Program-made: the position numbers and the translations under genes
Assembly (NCBI GenBank): GCA_028565635.1
Contig: JAOXYB010039395.1
Span: 1-28,201 of the forward strand
Origin: Phoronis ovalis
Taxonomy: Eukaryota; Phoronida; Phoronidae
Direction of reading: 5' to 3'
DNA: 28,201 bases
Notes under the pieces: generated by a model
What the model was told of the DNA's origin: nothing
Seen by the model: only the letters and a program-made list of their open reading frames with translations
Databases searched by the model: none
Part shown: positions 9,575 to 21,151 of the stretch, in pieces
Position numbering within the stretch: the first letter of the stretch is position 1
Layout of the letters: the number at the start of each line of letters is the position of its first letter

Positions 9575-12430
9575 ATGGAAAAATTAACACATTCTATTTA
9601 TGCTATATCTAAGATCATAAATATTCCTTCCTTCCATGGGACACTGCATTTGTTCCGAATCATGCACATTTTTGCGATTGTCCAGTAAAGCTTAATTCTA
9701 AGAAAAGCCAACAGTCAAAATATACATTCATTTATTAGCTAGTATCATCTCTAAAAATAATTTGAACCAGGAAGACTTCTGTTTAACCTCGATCGACATC
9801 TGGGGAACTTGTCAAGGTAGTCATAGAGTGCAACAAAAATAACGAACAACATGGAGATACCTCAGCTTTTACACAATTTTACTTATCAAAGTAAGCCCCT
9901 AATTTTCGTTTATTTTAATAAACCATCTTAAAAACTCCCTGGTTACGGTGAGTTTATTGCTGCCAGAAGGATTTTAGGATATGCAGAATCTACGTATCAC
10001 TCGTATTCCTATTGTTGTAAGGTATAACTCGGACTAATTTTAATTAATAATTATAAAGTTTTTATACAGAGAGAAGATTGTACTTTGACCATCAGGTGCA
10101 AGAGCTTAATTCAGAAGCCAGAAATTACGTAAACAATTGTACGGTTTGACCATTTGACTTTCTTGATAAAAAGATGTATATTATATAACATCAATGAAAA
10201 CTTTCGGAATTAAGTATCTGGATCCTTGTTGAAGCACGTACATCTGATTTGGTCAATGCATAATTAAGCCTTTAGCCAGTAAACAACCAATGAACTCTAA
10301 TTAACAAACATGTCCATTGATTCTGGATATCAATCAAGTTTTAAGAAGAGGAAAACCAAAATGACTAATTATCATTATAACACTAATATATATTAGAACG
10401 TAACTTTTAAATCAGTTATCTTTAATAATAAGTTAATCAAATTAATTTTCCATAAAATGAATCGAAAATACTTTATTATAAATAACATTGTAAACACCTT
10501 GTCAGTGTATAGTGATAACGTACTGCACTGGTAGATGTTGTCACTTGTCAACATTTGTTCGTCCGCAACCAGTGAATTTGAACATTTACCTATAATTTGA
10601 AAATAAAACGTGTTACAGCCTATCGGACAATGGCATTGCAGTGTCAGACAGTGCTGTTTTAACGGACGGTTTCAATTCGCAAATGGAAAATAACAAAACT
10701 ATATATTTCAATGTTAAAATCCGATGAATTGTATCTCTGTTTATTTCTTTTGCTTAGTTCACATGCATATTTAACTTAATAGAAAGGAGTGGCGACGTTT
10801 TAGCAATCAAACGTAAAATATTAGAGGTCATTCGGTGCATTTTAGTTCTGTAATTCATATTCCTATGATCACGAATAGGGGCGTTCTAGCCATGTTTGCA
10901 CCTGCTAGCACATCATACAAAATTCAAATTAAATGATTTTAAAACGTGGGAAATGTAAGATTATATGCACAGTTTTCACTTGTCCTTTGGTTAGAAGAAA
11001 ATACATCTGTTTTTAAAGACAACCACTTCATTTATTATATTCATAATATGAACGAGATATTATATGTAGTAAGGTGCATCATTGTGTATTCTTTTGCTTG
11101 GTAACTTGATCAGTAAATTAGTTTAATTTAACTAAATATTATTCACTATTACTTGACACTGTCTTGAAATAATAGCTTTAAATTAAAACCATAATTTATT
11201 GGAGCCAACTGAAATTTTTATAGCTTCAACAATCCTGATTGAAAAACGAATAAATACAGAATATATTATTCCTATTATACTTCTAACTTCTGGGAAGAAT
11301 AAAAACCTCACATTCATGTCAATCAACGCAAAAGTACACATTAAATTATGTATGTAAATATTTGAGCAAGTGCCAGTGCGGTCTTGGGGTCAACGAGTGC
11401 AAATTTATATATATAGTGTTTTGGCAAGTGGTCGTGTGGTGCCGATTCGTATCATGATGTTTTAGGCAAACGTGAAGATATAATGCAAAGTTAATGGTTA
11501 CATAGGAATTTATATGAAATTCCCCTGAGTCTTTAAACGCTGGCTTTAAACTTGTATATGACCAGAATGTATGTACATTTGAGGACAAAATGTGAGCAGG
11601 CCACAGCCGGGACCTGAGTCAAATATCAAAATAGTTGAACTTTTGATATTATAGATATTTCGCATTTAATAGAAATGTTGTGTTTGTTTTTTTTTGACTG
11701 ATTTATTACTTTTTGAACTTTTTACTCAGTAAGCAGATGCTCCATGATCCGCGATCCATATTTCATCCATCTATCACGTCCTCACGTGTTCTCTCTTATA
11801 GAACGCAGTGTTATACATCTCTGAGACATTACAGGCAAAACTAGTCCAAAAGTCGTATTGTAAATCTGTACCTAGTCTGCTCTCAACATGTCTTGCATAA
11901 TATTATTGTAACATAATTACATTAAGTTTATAAGCAAACTATTATAGACATGTGCGGAAAATCAGTATTCTTTATCATGCTTTATACCACTTTAAATTTA
12001 AATGAGTAAACGTGGAATAGTAAACTCTAACCAACGAAAACTGTCCGGAAAATGTAACTCAAAAAACATTTTCGCAAAGATCTTGAGAAAAATATAAAAG
12101 AGTTTATCAGGCTATTTCAGACAGGTAACGTTGCTATCAATTTTAATTAATGGGATTAGAAAGTTTATAACTGAGCGAAAGGTGAGTTAAACCTGAGAAA
12201 GATAAACTGATGCTTCAACCTTCATAAAAAAGCTAACACAATAATTTTGTAGCAAATTTATAATTTAATTTCTTTCCTCTTTCTTTATTGACATAAATGC
12301 ACGATCAAGCAGAGACAGGCACGATTCCCATTTTAAAATTTTATGTCAATTAAAGATGCTTTTAATAGCATTTCTTTAAATTATTGTAAAAAATATAGTA
12401 AGTTACCAAATTAATTATTTTGCAGTTCTT
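9575..12430. other. Non-coding sequence, no gene recognised
   Basis: Nothing here reads as a gene with confidence. A short hairpin ATGTTG...CAACAT occurs near 10532-10551. The 80-codon - strand frame at 11346-11588 is histidine- and threonine-rich with no family motif and is probably chance. Confidence 0.5.
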
Positions 12431-12487
12431 GAATGTTCTTGGACCCTGGATGGTATGACCAGGTACAAGTCGGAGCTCTTTGATGTT

Positions 12488-12675
12488 TGATATCCCGTTA
12501 GTGGAATTAATATCAAGTGCACTTGTATCCTTGTATAAGTGTAATGTCGTTAATCTCCTGCAGAATAGGATGGGTGGAGGTGGACTATTTATGATGATGA
12601 CTCCGTTAGTACATCATTAATAACAAGTGCACTTGTACCTGGTATCAGTGTAAATAGCGTGTTAAATCTCCTACA
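12488..12675 (+). repeat. Old duplication with a conserved 12-bp palindrome
   Basis: Two diverged copies lie 110 bases apart, at about 12488-12563 and 12597-12675. Both contain CCGTTAGT, then a stretch ending in ATTAAT, then CAAGTGCACTTGTA, then a CAGTGTAA or AAGTGTAA block, then a TTAATCTCCT or TTAAATCTCCT block. The most conserved part, CAAGTGCACTTG (12514-12525 and 12624-12635), is its own reverse complement and is identical in both. It contains two E-box-type CANNTG sites, so retention by a DNA-binding factor is possible, but chance is not excluded. Confidence 0.65.
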
Positions 12676-12689
12676 AATTTTGAAAGATC

Positions 12690-14740
12690 ACTCTTGATGA
12701 CCGTTCCTGTAAATACTTGGCCAAGTTTATGCCCAGGAGTAAGGAATCCTTATATAGTGCATGCTAGTTGCAAACAAACAATAAAATCCGTTTCTAAATA
12801 TTTTATAATATTGTATCGCTCCGAAATATGTTTTATAGAAATCATTCTGTTGCTTTCGAATTGACTTAAGAACAATTTAAAACAAATAAAAAGTTAAATC
12901 GTAAAAAAGAATCAATAAAATACTATTAATTATAAATGCATAAAAAGACCGAACATCGTTGAAATGAAATTTAGTATTTCATGCAACGTTATTGGTTTTT
13001 CGATAGAAAGCACTTTCCTCAACCCTTAGTTGCCATGTCGATAATTTATAATCATGAGACAAGACAGGCATTTAGTACTTCGATTATCTCAAGTGCGCCA
13101 TGTATTTCTGTACACTTCAAGTATATTCTTAGCATGAATGAAAATTTTTATCTAGAGTTTAAGTATCTGTTCTCACGGATAGGTGATAACAACTAAAATA
13201 GCCCAAATAAAATTGATAGCTATGGCATTTACATGCAACAACACCTACTTGCTTACGTGGTTATTCCACTGTATCTATTTAAAGGTAATGAGTATGCTAG
13301 AAAATCAAGAAATATTAAAATCGCTGAAGAACTATTTTAAACGCTTCATAACTAATGCAAAAAAAGGTTATTCATAAACAGTTTGTAAAATTTGAATTAT
13401 AGCTACATGTATGCACCTCATAGTAGGTCGAAACGAAGAAAATACGTTACGTTTTATCAAGAAAAGCAGAAAATTCTCTTCATTAACAGGTTTTCTTTTG
13501 CTTTGAAAAAAATATAATTAACACTATAAATCTACCCATATATTCGTTACAAATTGTAATTATTGTAATTTTAATTATTTATAACATTATCTCAAATCGT
13601 GATTAATTTTGCATTGCATAAACACAAACAAAATACAATTACAACTGCACTAAGTAAAAATAAATAAAATCATAAAATATAAATGCTATTGCTTTCATTC
13701 CAATAAAGTTCACTGCTGACAAGGGTTTTTTTAACTCATAACTCTGCCTAATCGAAACGATCCAACATGGTTTCACGAACATATTGGAAATATAAAAAGG
13801 GTTCTATATTCTCCCAGATGCATGCAAGCAGACCATTGAAGGTGTAATGGGTGCGAACACTGTTCACAGCGCAAAAGTCTGGTTCTCAGCTTTCCAGACT
13901 GAACGCTTAAAGGTAAAGGCATTAAGTACAAAAAGACCCCTGCTGAGTAGATAGTATGGGCTTTATGTCCGATAAGGAAAGCTGGATAATGAATGTGAAA
14001 CAATATACCTCTAAATCTGGGGTCATAATTTAGATACAGTATCAAATCCCGGCCAAAAATAATAAAAATTGCAAACTAATTGCAATCAGATAAAGGACTT
14101 TACACAATAATGTGTAAACCAAAAACTAAGTGTCTTTTGTATTTTCACAGTTAGACCATTAACAGGGTTATTTCCATATACATAAACAATTTAAATCTAT
14201 TTTTTATCGTTTGCCTCTTTTTTTTCTCATTCTGGAAGTCTCTGCATAGGCAATTAAATTGAGTTGGTGCGAAGAGCAGCTTTACACTGTCAATATAGTA
14301 CAGAGTATGTTGGTTCCTTTACTCGTTACTCGTTTACCCTCGCGTACTCATTGCTTGCAAGTGGAGTCAATGAGTGCTAATCTATTTTTTGTTGATTCTT
14401 GTGCGCCTTCAAATGTGTACTTTGATCATAAATACATACGTGACCACCTAGCATATATGTGGTCATATGATTGAATGTACGTAAGTTGCAGATAGATGCG
14501 TTCCAATGATATCTTCACAAAACGTTCACTGCACCAAGAAGTGACATATAATTTTGGAGTTTACGTGAGATCATGCACATCTACTGGGACTATTATAACT
14601 CAGTCCTAGATATTTAATATGCATTGACATTTCTTTTTCATAGTCCAAAAATTACATGAATAAACAGTAAAAAAATATATATATTCGGAAAAAATCATTT
14701 TCCTTTTTTTTTCAAAAGATGGCGCTGCCAAATAACCTGG
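12690..14740. other. Non-coding sequence with one GC-richer patch
   Basis: There is no supported gene. A perfect short palindrome TAAGGAATCCTTA lies near 12741-12753. A GC-richer patch at 13790-14045 carries a 90-codon - strand frame of no recognised family; it may be a repeat fragment. AGATGGCGC at about 14718-14726 matches the general CTCF core motif, but a nine-base match is weak evidence. Confidence 0.45.
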
Positions 14741-14751
14741 ATAATGAACAT

Positions 14752-14763
14752 AAAAATATATAT

Positions 14764-14801
<38 letters not shown>

Positions 14802-14820
14802 TAATTACATATATAATTAC
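14752..14820. repeat. TA microsatellite with a 12-bp tandem tail
   Basis: A near-pure TA dinucleotide tract of about 45 bases is followed by two copies of ACATATATAATT. Low-complexity peptide frames across it are artefacts. Confidence 0.95.
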
Positions 14821-15454
14821 AGTATTATTTGTTTTATGCCTGTACGTGCATTGTCTCGGGAAACAAAATCACATAACTCGATCTGTAGGGGGTGAAATAG
14901 TGAATGATAAGATGCAGATAGCATTCCAAATAATTATTGTTTCACCAAGATTTTTTGGGCTAGATCTAGTACTTATCTGGTGAATACCCCGTACTCGTGC
15001 GAATATATTCCAAACACATTTTATTGTCCAGGTTGTGTTGGCTTTTATGATAATCCTGTAATCAGAACCTGTGAGATTGTTTGCATTGTTTCGGGTTATC
15101 AAGTGCACATAGTCGTTATCCTTGTCACGAGCCAATCTCTTAATTCACAGGAATATTTCAAGGTCATCTGGTGGTTATAAACATTATTAAAGTTGTGGCT
15201 TCGCCGGCGTGTGTTCCTATTGCACTGGGAGCTGCAAATTTGGTCCGATATATGCTTATTCGAGTTTCGCTTTATGTTTTTAAAATCGTATTAGCTATAA
15301 ATGCATTGCTTATGCTATTTGAAAGTACAACAATAAACTTTCAATGCATCTAATAAAATTTAAAACCTTCTGATAACTAACAGGTTTTTTTTATGATAAT
15401 TTCTTGGGCACATTTCTACTGTTAAGTGTGAATTTTCATACGGGCATGTACATA
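14821..15454. other. Open-frame-rich but unassigned sequence
   Basis: Three + strand frames of 60-79 codons follow one another across 14744-15353, with a - strand frame over 14869-15135. None shows a recognised motif, a good ATG context or matching splice sites. It could be a decayed coding fragment or chance. Confidence 0.3.
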
Positions 15455-15488
15455 ATCTATCTATCAAAAGAACTTTTGATAGATAGAT
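15455..15488. repeat. Perfect palindrome, 16-bp arms
   Basis: ATCTATCTATCAAAAG (15455-15470) is followed by two bases (AA) and then by its exact reverse complement, CTTTTGATAGATAGAT (15473-15488). With one bulged base the pairing continues outward for about six more (TACATA / TATGTA). The arms include a short GATA microsatellite. A two-base loop is too tight for a microRNA precursor, so a cruciform-prone palindrome or a MITE remnant is more likely. Confidence 0.9.
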
Positions 15489-15489
15489 A

Positions 15490-16078
15490 TGTATTTGTTC
15501 ATGTTCAAGTGGATATTTTATCGGGCTACATTATAGCATTCATATAATGTAAAAAAAACTTATTTTGTACATTAAACTGCATTCATTTGTCCTAACGTTT
15601 TAATTTGTAAAATGCAAATGACATTTTATCAGTAATTCAACTAAAATGGGGTTTTTATTGTTATTTTTTAATGCTATGCTTACTCTTAAATCTCATATTT
15701 TCTCGAAATCTCCCGCATGAAACGCCCATACTTGGATCCCATATGATCACTTACATATTATATTTGAACAGTGTAAAAACCTGATTTATTGAAAAGGAAC
15801 TTGAAAACATACATTCTTTACGAGATTGTGGCACTCTTCTAAAAAAACTGTGTCAATATTTCCATATTTTTGTTTTTTTAGTGTGTAATTAAAGCAAGAG
15901 GTTTAATTTAGGACATATTTTTGTTTACCTACCGCCACGTACTTACGCGTGTGTAGTGAAACATGTGCTTGTTATTATAAACTGTAGAGGTATGCTGAAC
16001 TGAATAAATCAAAAATTAAAACGAGTTAATGACGTCATCAATGTGACCCAATTTCAAACTTTATTTAACCAGAATTGT
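15490..16078. other. AT-rich non-coding sequence
   Basis: Nothing recognisable was found. Confidence 0.55.
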
Positions 16079-16133
16079 AAGTCTCGAAAACTAAGATTGT
16101 AAGCAAATAAATATGTTTACTTTTTCGAGATTT
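16079..16133. repeat. Inverted repeat, 12-bp arms
   Basis: AAGTCTCGAAAA (16079-16090) pairs with TTTTCGAGATTT (16122-16133), with one G-T wobble, around a 31-base loop. Two frames of about 70 codons on opposite strands (16091-16322) overlap it and are unlikely to be genes. Confidence 0.6.
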
Positions 16134-16540
16134 CCACGTAATGAGACAAATCCGCGTTCACACAGTTCACGTCCAAAATATGCTAGTGCTACTTTCATAT
16201 TTTTAATCTGGCTCCGACCGGATCTGGCTATCCCAATATCGTCACAATTAAGCTGCATATGGAAGTTAAATAATTGCAGCTCGATTATAATTGTACTTTT
16301 TAACAATTTTTTTGTTATTTAACCTGCTTCTTGCTCGTAATAACCTGTTTATTGTACTGTTGGCATATTTGCAACGCAAAGGGAATACGTTCGTATATTC
16401 CCCTAAACTGTCGGGCTAAATTATATGTTCATATATTGGCTGGGCCTATTGGTAAATAAAGGTCACCAAAAACAGACTCTGTCGTAAATAACAAAACATG
16501 AATCCCTCTTGTACTAGTAAATAACTCTCCCAGATGTGTA

Positions 16541-16588
16541 AAATTAACTTGAAAATTATATTATAAATTAACTTGAAAATTATATTAT
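16541..16588 (+). repeat. Perfect 24-bp tandem duplication
   Basis: The 24-base unit beginning AAATTAACTTGAAAATTA and ending TATTAT occurs at 16541-16564 and again at 16565-16588 without mismatch. Identity suggests a recent event. Confidence 0.92.
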
Positions 16589-16760
16589 ACACTGCGGTAA
16601 ATATGTGAAAATTTACGGACCTAAATTTTTTGAAAATATACCCTGCGGCAAGGATATGTATGTGGTGAATATCCAACAAGAAAAGTATACCCTGTGGTAA
16701 ATAAGACTTTGAGAAGCGTGATAAATATACCTTGTGGTAAATGTGGTAGTTGAAAAAGAG
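16586..16760 (+). repeat. Degenerate minisatellite, period about 50
   Basis: The motif TATACCCTGTGGTAAAT recurs with small changes at 16586, 16637, 16686 and 16726. Variants include TATACACTGCGGTAAAT and TATACCTTGTGGTAAAT. Spacings are 51, 49 and 40 bases. Sequence between the motifs is A-rich and much less conserved, so this is either an old array or a small motif kept at intervals. Confidence 0.7.
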
Positions 16761-16769
16761 GACATATCG

Positions 16770-17495
16770 GTCGGTACATGTATATACTAGGAACTGAATG
16801 ACAGCAACCCCCCGGGTCTAGATATACCGAAGAGACGATCCCTGCGTTCGGAGAGGGTGACTCCTAAAATTATAGGTTCTATAGTTACAAGTACACTATC
16901 TCCTAGTGTTAAAGGGAAATCTTTGTAGCAGAAAATTCTAAAATAACTGCTAGCTCATTTCTTTGAACGAACAGGTGTTACCGGGAGACCGTATTAGCAC
17001 GATTGGTACCAACCAAAAGAAGTGAGTATCTCTATTAGACTTCTGACACTGATTACGGATATAAAAACGAGTTGTTCATTTATTTTATATACATTTAATA
17101 AAGTTGTGGTAAGGGCAATCCGTGGGCTCAAAATGTTATTGCAATTTGCAACATTGCACGGTTTCAGTCACAGTACACTTGGTACGTTATAAACCGAATC
17201 CCAGTGATATCCGAATAAGGAATTTCAGTATGATATACACAAGCAAGTGCAACGAAATTATTAATCAGTAAATTACGAAGTCTCCTCTATATAATAGAAT
17301 AATTATTTACTGTTATGAATATTATACATTATTGCAGTATGGTGACCAATTCCGCATTTTTATGGTGAAATCTGTGGTTTGTCTAAATATGTACTGTCGT
17401 AGGTTGATACGCGAGGAAATCATTTAAATCTAAAAGGTATTAAACCAAAACCTTATCAAGAAAAACAAACAATTTCCAAGACAAAATATCTAAAG
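16770..17495. other. Non-coding sequence, possible TE edge
   Basis: A GC-richer stretch at about 16800-16865 (CCCCCCGGGTCTAGATATAC, then CGATCCCTGCGTTCGGAGAG) could be a mobile-element fragment, but no terminal repeats or frames were found. A six-pair hairpin ACACTA/TAGTGT lies near 16893-16909. Nothing else was recognised. Confidence 0.4.
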
Positions 17496-17500
17496 TGCAT

Positions 17501-18275
17501 TCTGATTCATGGAAATTTTATGAACGAGGAACGCGAATAAAGCACAAAGTAATAGCCTTTAAAAAGTCAGCTGGCAGGCACAATTCAAAGAAGTGCATAA
17601 TGTCAAGGTGACTGAATTGAAAAAGTATATATGTATGAAATTAGTAGAAATCAATCAAGATTCATATCCATGCCCTCTGATTCATGAAAATATTTTGGAC
17701 TACGAACGTGTCGAAAATATAACGGGGTTCAAAAAGTCAGCTGACTGTCACATTCCTCCACACTTTCGAAGAAGTGCATAATATTAATAATAATATATTT
17801 GACTCAGCAAGACGTTTCAAGTTCTGATGCAGGGTCAATGTAGACAATAAGCAAATTGTAAGACAATTAAGCAAACGATTTTTTAAATGTAACTAGCATA
17901 AAGAATATACCTGGGAATATTATAACTAATAGGAATTAATACTTCTGACGTACTTTGTATGCTGTGTTTCTGGTGTTGTGGCAGCCAAAATCACAAGTTT
18001 TTTTTTGAGTGCTCATAAACTAAAACTCAATGATGTCATTTATAACTGGGCTAAAGTTCTTGAGTCTCTCATGTATAAGTTAGTGGAAATCCATTGAAAT
18101 ACAAATTCATTGGACTCATGAAAATTACCTAACGTGTGGGAAATAAAAATTAAAGAGGTACAAAAAGTCAACTGACACGCACAATTACGAAGAGCTTTGT
18201 GTAATATTTAAAATTCTTTAAAAACGTGATTGAATTGATAAAAAATTATATGAACTCAAACAGTGATTATTAAAT
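17501..18275 (+). repeat. Diverged array of about 175-bp units
   Basis: At least three units can be aligned by eye. Each has a CTGATTCATGAAAAT-like block (17501, 17676, 18111), followed about 85 bases or less later by AAAAAGTCAGCTGAC, then a CACAATT or CACATTCC block, then GAAGTGCATAAT. The first two are 175 bases apart. The third is about 435 bases further on and is followed by a TGATTGAATTGATAAAAA segment. That segment matches the start of the linker TGACTGAATTGAAAAAG at about 17611. No unit is recognisable between 17790 and 18050. The second unit is open as a 62-codon frame (17593-17781) containing KLVEINQDSYPCP and GFKKSADCHIPPHFRRSA, but the first unit is interrupted by stops in that frame. 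Confidence 0.6.
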
Positions 18276-18279
18276 TAAA

Positions 18280-19945
18280 AAATAAATGACGACATATATA
18301 GGCTATGACATATTGTGTTTCATGGATTAGTTAATTGAAGTCCATTATTTTAAAATATAAGTCATATAGTTCCAGGTGGTGAGCTAAAGCTTTAAAAGGT
18401 GCATGCGAACTTACTTTTATGTCTGACTTTAATTTGAACCCACCAAGGTGAACAAAAGTTGTAATTAATAAATGGAATTGTCCAGTTGATTGATTGCAGC
18501 ATGGTGTTTTTATACAATGAGCACTAATTCTCATTCTGATTATAAAATATACCGATATGTCAGCTGAAGGCCGGAAGGTTACCTGTATGACCACCAGTAG
18601 TTACATAGAGTTTTTCAGTAATTAAGTAATATATATTGTTACAACTGCGCTACGTTGTGTATTCATATTTATTTATTTAACGGGTATTCCATGTTGTTAC
18701 CTCTTCACCAATCGAACCCAAAAGCGCCAGAGCATAAACTTTTCTTTACTCACTAGAAAAATGGCGACTGGATTGCAGCCAAATTAGCCCTTACATCGTC
18801 AAACACATGCCAAATCCAGTTAAGATATCCCTTAATCCCAAATGTGATTAACGGATTGATGTTTGCAGCGGGTTTTCGGATTTCAGGGTACTAGGTGCGT
18901 TATTATGGAATGCAGAAAGCGCAAAATATACAGAACTATTGACTATGACACAACTTTAACTTTTGATGTTTTTGCGTAAGTTTTGAAAAATTGCTGTACA
19001 GCTGACAATGGTAGTTTTATGAGTTTTTTAATAAACGTTTTAGCTTACTTTTATATTTTAGCATAAGTTCAAAGCCTGTTCTTGAAAGGTTAAACGATAT
19101 TTTTCCAAATCATGCAGTACCTCGATCAGACCATGACAATGATATCTTACTATAGTATGATTTATTAACAACAAAAAATACAGTAATTAACCTATGTGTT
19201 TCTAACTGTGTCAGGAAGACAGTGTCAAAACACAACTGTTTACTGTGCATTATTTGAACGTTATCTTGAACAGAAATTCCGGTGGTCGGTACAACAACGA
19301 GAATGATTAGGTCAAAATGATTTTTTACAGTGCGGTACACTTTTTTCATAATTATGCTAAAATATTATAAGTACACGATGACAGACCGCTCTGTCATGTA
19401 AAGCATTAATATAAGAAATATTAGATGTACTCTAAATCTGTGGTTTGACAAATGAATCTGTGACAGTCAGAAGTGCACTCGATTATACTGTTCAACCAGA
19501 CAGTGCAGTTGTTCCTCTTACATCACAACATATAATATGCTGCATGCTCCGTATCACATGTTCTTGCTTATTAGCATATTATTTTTTATTTCTACCGCAC
19601 GAGGTTAACGAATTGTCATTTAATGTTCACTTAACGTTAGATTTCCGCTGCAAAAAAGTTGAGAAGTCATAAGTGACATGATTAAAAAGTACTGAAATTT
19701 TACTACCTGAAATATAACTTGAGAACTAGTTTGCATAGTTAGTTTGCAGTACGGAGTTCATTGTGTGTGTATACGTATATATATACGCTTACTGCATTCC
19801 CGGGGACTGCATTGTCAATCTGTAACAGTCGTATGTTAGACTGAGCAGACATTAGTCGTTAGATATATTAAATTTTTGGTGTTTTGGTCATCTGTAGTAA
19901 TATTTCAGCTGGTGCTAAACGTTGAAACATTATCCCCCGCCAATA
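18280..19945. other. Non-coding sequence with one inverted repeat
   Basis: ACTGGATT (18767-18774) and AATCCAGT (18813-18820) are perfect reverse complements around a 38-base loop. A 14-base palindrome CGTATATATATACG lies near 19775-19788. Frames at 18331-18594, 19110-19349 and 19445-19672 show no family motif. Confidence 0.5.
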
Positions 19946-19950
19946 ACCCT

Positions 19951-20115
19951 ATTGCACGATGTGCACCTTTGCGGGATTGGTATGATAGTACTACAAAATA
20001 ATTACCTAGTTCTATTCAAAGATATACCAGTATCAGTAGTACAATGCTTTAGTCATCTTGGGCTTGAAATAACATCTCTATCACGATGTGTATCTTTAGG
20101 GGTTTGGTCTTTGAT
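19951..20115 (+). repeat. Diverged direct repeat, offset 127 bp
   Basis: CACGATGTGCACCTTTGCGG (from 19955) recurs as CACGATGTGTATCTTTAGGG (from 20082). Each is followed by a similar block, GATTGGTATGATA and GTTTGGTCTTTGATA respectively. Both copies lie within an 82-codon frame (19922-20170) of no recognised family. Confidence 0.55.
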
Positions 20116-20119
20116 ATTA

Positions 20120-20650
20120 TCACAGAAAATAGTAGTTAAAATGTTATTATTAGAGAGAAGGGCGAAATGATTTATCTTTGTTATCTCCGGGTATTTTTCC
20201 TTGGTTCACGTGCATTGTACATGATTGTATCGGCGTTATCCTCTGACTTCAGGCGAGTATCGGAAACCTGTGGCTTCAAAATAATCTTGCCCTGCTTTTG
20301 ACCTACGATACTATTTCATACATAACCGATTAAAAGTTAATTTTATCCTTTGTATCGATTAATACAGTTATTAAAGACCTTATAACATCTTGTCTGTGGT
20401 TTATTGGCTTTTGTGGTTTATATGCATGAATGTTAATCTTGTAAGGCAAACTTTCTGATACTTTAGTAAACATGAAAGTCAGTACCTAAATTACCCTTAA
20501 CGACCTGAATTATCGATGAACGGTTAAGGAAATAAAATTTTTGGAAGCCTTGATGGTTATTTTGATGATTTGTCAAAAAATAAGTTCTGATACGTAGGAT
20601 TTTTTATTTCATTTCTACGATTCTGGGTGCCACTTGTTAAATTCATGAAC
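20120..20650. other. AT-rich non-coding sequence
   Basis: Nothing recognisable was found. Confidence 0.55.
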
Positions 20651-20721
20651 ATGTTTCTAATGACTATGTCCTATCGCGTTATAGTGTTTATGCCTTGACT
20701 GACTTCAGTCATTAGAAATAT
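20651..20721. repeat. 15-bp inverted repeat with a competing hairpin
   Basis: ATGTTTCTAATGACT (20651-20665) pairs with AGTCATTAGAAATAT (20707-20721) with a single G-T wobble. Twelve of the pairs, next to the loop, are perfect. The 41-base loop ends in TGACTGA, which can instead pair with TCAGTCA across two bases and so overlaps the right arm. The two structures are mutually exclusive. Confidence 0.75.
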
Positions 20722-21150
20722 TAATTGGAATTTATAAATTTATTGCGGTTAATGTATACAGTTTCTGTTAAATACTTACACTCACATATATGCTTATTCT
20801 TTACATATGTTTAGTTGTGTTAAAAGTCAAGAGCCGTTTTTTTAAATTCAAAGTTAAATTAAGTATTAAAGTTAGAAAATCAAAATCTTTTAGATAATAG
20901 TTTTGAAATATTTTATATTAATTCCAATTATCCATAATTAAACAGAGCCGGTTAGTGTTAGTATGTCAATTAAGCACCTGTTTTCAAGAAGCGACAATGA
21001 ATGCGTCTATATTCAATAAAAAGTTACAATATCTGCACTATAGTGTTTTAATCTGTTTGCAAAAACGATTAATAAACAACTGAAAAACATGACGTTTTTT
21101 GAAAAGATAGAGACAAGTCAAAACCCCGCGGGTAATATTCTCCTATAACA
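20722..21150. other. AT-rich non-coding sequence
   Basis: Nothing recognisable was found. Confidence 0.55.
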
Positions 21151-21151
21151 T

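Noticed and set aside
9851-9890. Possible first exon: AACATGG start and MEIPQLLHNFTYQ ending at a CAAA|GTAAGC donor
   Set aside because: Only 13 codons, and no matching downstream exon or promoter was found. Such ATG-donor pairs are common by chance.
13773-14045. 90-codon - strand frame in a GC-richer patch
   Set aside because: No motif or splice signal. Composition (His, Cys, Leu rich) gives no family, and a repeat fragment is as likely.
14744-15353. Three successive overlapping + strand frames resembling a small operon
   Set aside because: The genome is clearly eukaryotic. The first frame translates a TA microsatellite and none has family motifs.
16586-16760. CRISPR-like spaced repeats
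   Set aside because: The motifs are degenerate and only four in number, and the context is eukaryotic. A degenerate minisatellite explains them.
18706-18755. B-box-like GGTTCGATTGG on the - strand near 18710-18720, suggesting a second SINE
   Set aside because: The only A-box candidate (CTAGTGAGT) matches poorly and no tRNA-like arms can be drawn.
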